A stretch of DNA of 14,756 nt. Origin: an uncultured Prosthecobacter sp. GTDB taxonomy: Bacteria > Verrucomicrobiota > Verrucomicrobiia > Verrucomicrobiales > Verrucomicrobiaceae. Below, piece by piece: positions 14,201-14,756 of the stretch (positions are counted from its first letter, which is position 1; each line of letters begins with the position of its first letter). A program made the position numbers and the translations under genes. Under the pieces are notes generated by a model. That model worked only from the letters and a program-made list of their open reading frames with translations, ran no database searches and was not told the DNA's origin. The stretch spans positions 1 through 14,756 of the forward strand of contig CALDGV010000619.1 of the NCBI GenBank assembly GCA_937941745.1, written 5' to 3'.

Positions 14201-14756
14201 TCAGGGATAATCCGCGCCATTCAGGCTGCGGACCACGCTTTCCAGCCAGTTTTCCAGGGCTTCCTGCATCTGCGGCACTCGTTCCGGCTGCTCGGCGAAG
14301 AGCACACGGCTTTCATCTGGATCAGCAGCCAAGTCATAGAGCTCCCATGCCACCTCGCCGGTCTTCTTGTTTTCGATGCGATGCAGCTTCCAGGGCCAGT
14401 CCAGCCAGGCGGCATGGCCAGGAAACTTGTCGAGCGGCTGCACCGGGCCGATTTTGGCGGCATCTGCGGCAAGCCGGAGCGGGTCGTTGGGTTCTTCGCC
14501 ACGCTTTTGAGCCTCCAGAAGGTCGCGCATCCAGGTTTCTGAAGGGGTACCGATGCCCTTGGCTCCATTGTCCCAGAAGCCGATGGGCTTTTCGCGTTTC
14601 TTCACTTCGCCTTTCAGCAGCGGAAGCAGGCTGACCCCATCGAGCACGGGCAGCTTGGCAGGCTTTGCATCCACGATGTCGAGGACGGTGGGCAGGATGT
14701 CCGAGGTGACGCACGGGATGTTGATGACCTTAGGTTCAGGGAACTGGGCGGGCCAT
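14201..14756 (-). CDS. Sulfatase, C-terminal part (cut by window edge)
   Basis: About 185 codons of the 3' end are visible; the frame is open to the right edge and the gene continues outside. The segment matches the C-terminal region of type I (formylglycine) sulfatases: TSDILPTVLDIV, then LDGVSLLPLLKGE, a WPWKLHR segment, and ELYDLAADPDES followed by the closing amphipathic helix ending SVVRSLNGADYP. Such enzymes cleave sulfate esters, often from sulfated polysaccharides, outside the cytoplasm. The catalytic CxPSR motif, metal ligands and any signal peptide lie beyond the window, so activity and specificity cannot be judged. The internal GTG at 14674 is not the true start, because sulfatase-like sequence continues upstream of it. 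It is the first visible gene of the minus-strand cluster and its stop is 9 bp from the atl start. Confidence 0.9.
   Translation of the reverse strand, partial: WPAQFPEPKVINIPCVTSDILPTVLDIVDAKPAKLPVLDGVSLLPLLKGEVKKREKPIGFWDNGAKGIGTPSETWMRDLLEAQKRGEEPNDPLRLAADAAKIGPVQPLDKFPGHAAWLDWPWKLHRIENKKTGEVAWELYDLAADPDESRVLFAEQPERVPQMQEALENWLESVVRSLNGADYP

Overview
The window (high GC, densely packed on both strands) looks like chromosomal DNA of a verrucomicrobial or otherwise PVC-group bacterium. The main clue is a Planctomycete-type cytochrome protein (PSCyt1 + DUF1549 + DUF1553) in a row with a sulfatase, a combination typical of Planctomycetes and Verrucomicrobia. An exported isochorismatase-like/SGNH fusion fits the same group. 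Assignment to phylum is an inference. Shine-Dalgarno sequences are weak or absent before most starts, so start calls rest on homology, signal peptides and upstream stops.

Layout, left to right: (1) the 3' end of fhs (formate-tetrahydrofolate ligase, +), then a sugar-phosphate nucleotidyltransferase (+); (2) a minus-strand pair, an exported isochorismatase-like/SGNH hydrolase followed by a TatD-family metal-dependent hydrolase whose 3' end overlaps the nucleotidyltransferase tail to tail by 30 bp; (3) a plus-strand pair, a short Hsp70 chaperone and a 3-hydroxyisobutyrate-dehydrogenase-like reductase; (4) on the minus strand, a 993-residue soluble multi-PAS histidine kinase of the HisKA_2 type and, upstream of it, rlmH (ribosomal RNA methyltransferase); (5) a divergent plus-strand lipoprotein with two copies of a small CPYT-containing domain, closed by a clear intrinsic terminator; (6) a minus-strand cluster transcribed in the order sulfatase (cut by the window edge), alkyltransferase-like DNA-repair protein (Atl), and PSCyt1/DUF1549/DUF1553 protein.

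How the genes may work together: the sulfatase and cytochrome-type protein are probably exported and belong to the sulfated-polysaccharide degradation repertoire of this group, although the biochemical role of DUF1549/DUF1553 proteins is not established. The Atl gene between them is a cytoplasmic DNA-damage sensor and is functionally out of place. The rest are mostly housekeeping genes (one-carbon metabolism, ribosome modification, chaperone) mixed with orphan regulators. I see no tRNA or rRNA gene, insertion sequence, phage gene or CRISPR array. No gene-free stretch exceeds 300 bases; the longest is the 156-bp divergent region between rlmH and the lipoprotein gene.

I found no clear-cut new multi-gene system. 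The observations most worth following are the duplicated CPYT domain (which resembles a zinc finger that has lost its second cysteine), the Atl gene inside the sulfatase/PSCyt cluster, and the isochorismatase-like/SGNH fusion with unusual active-site features.
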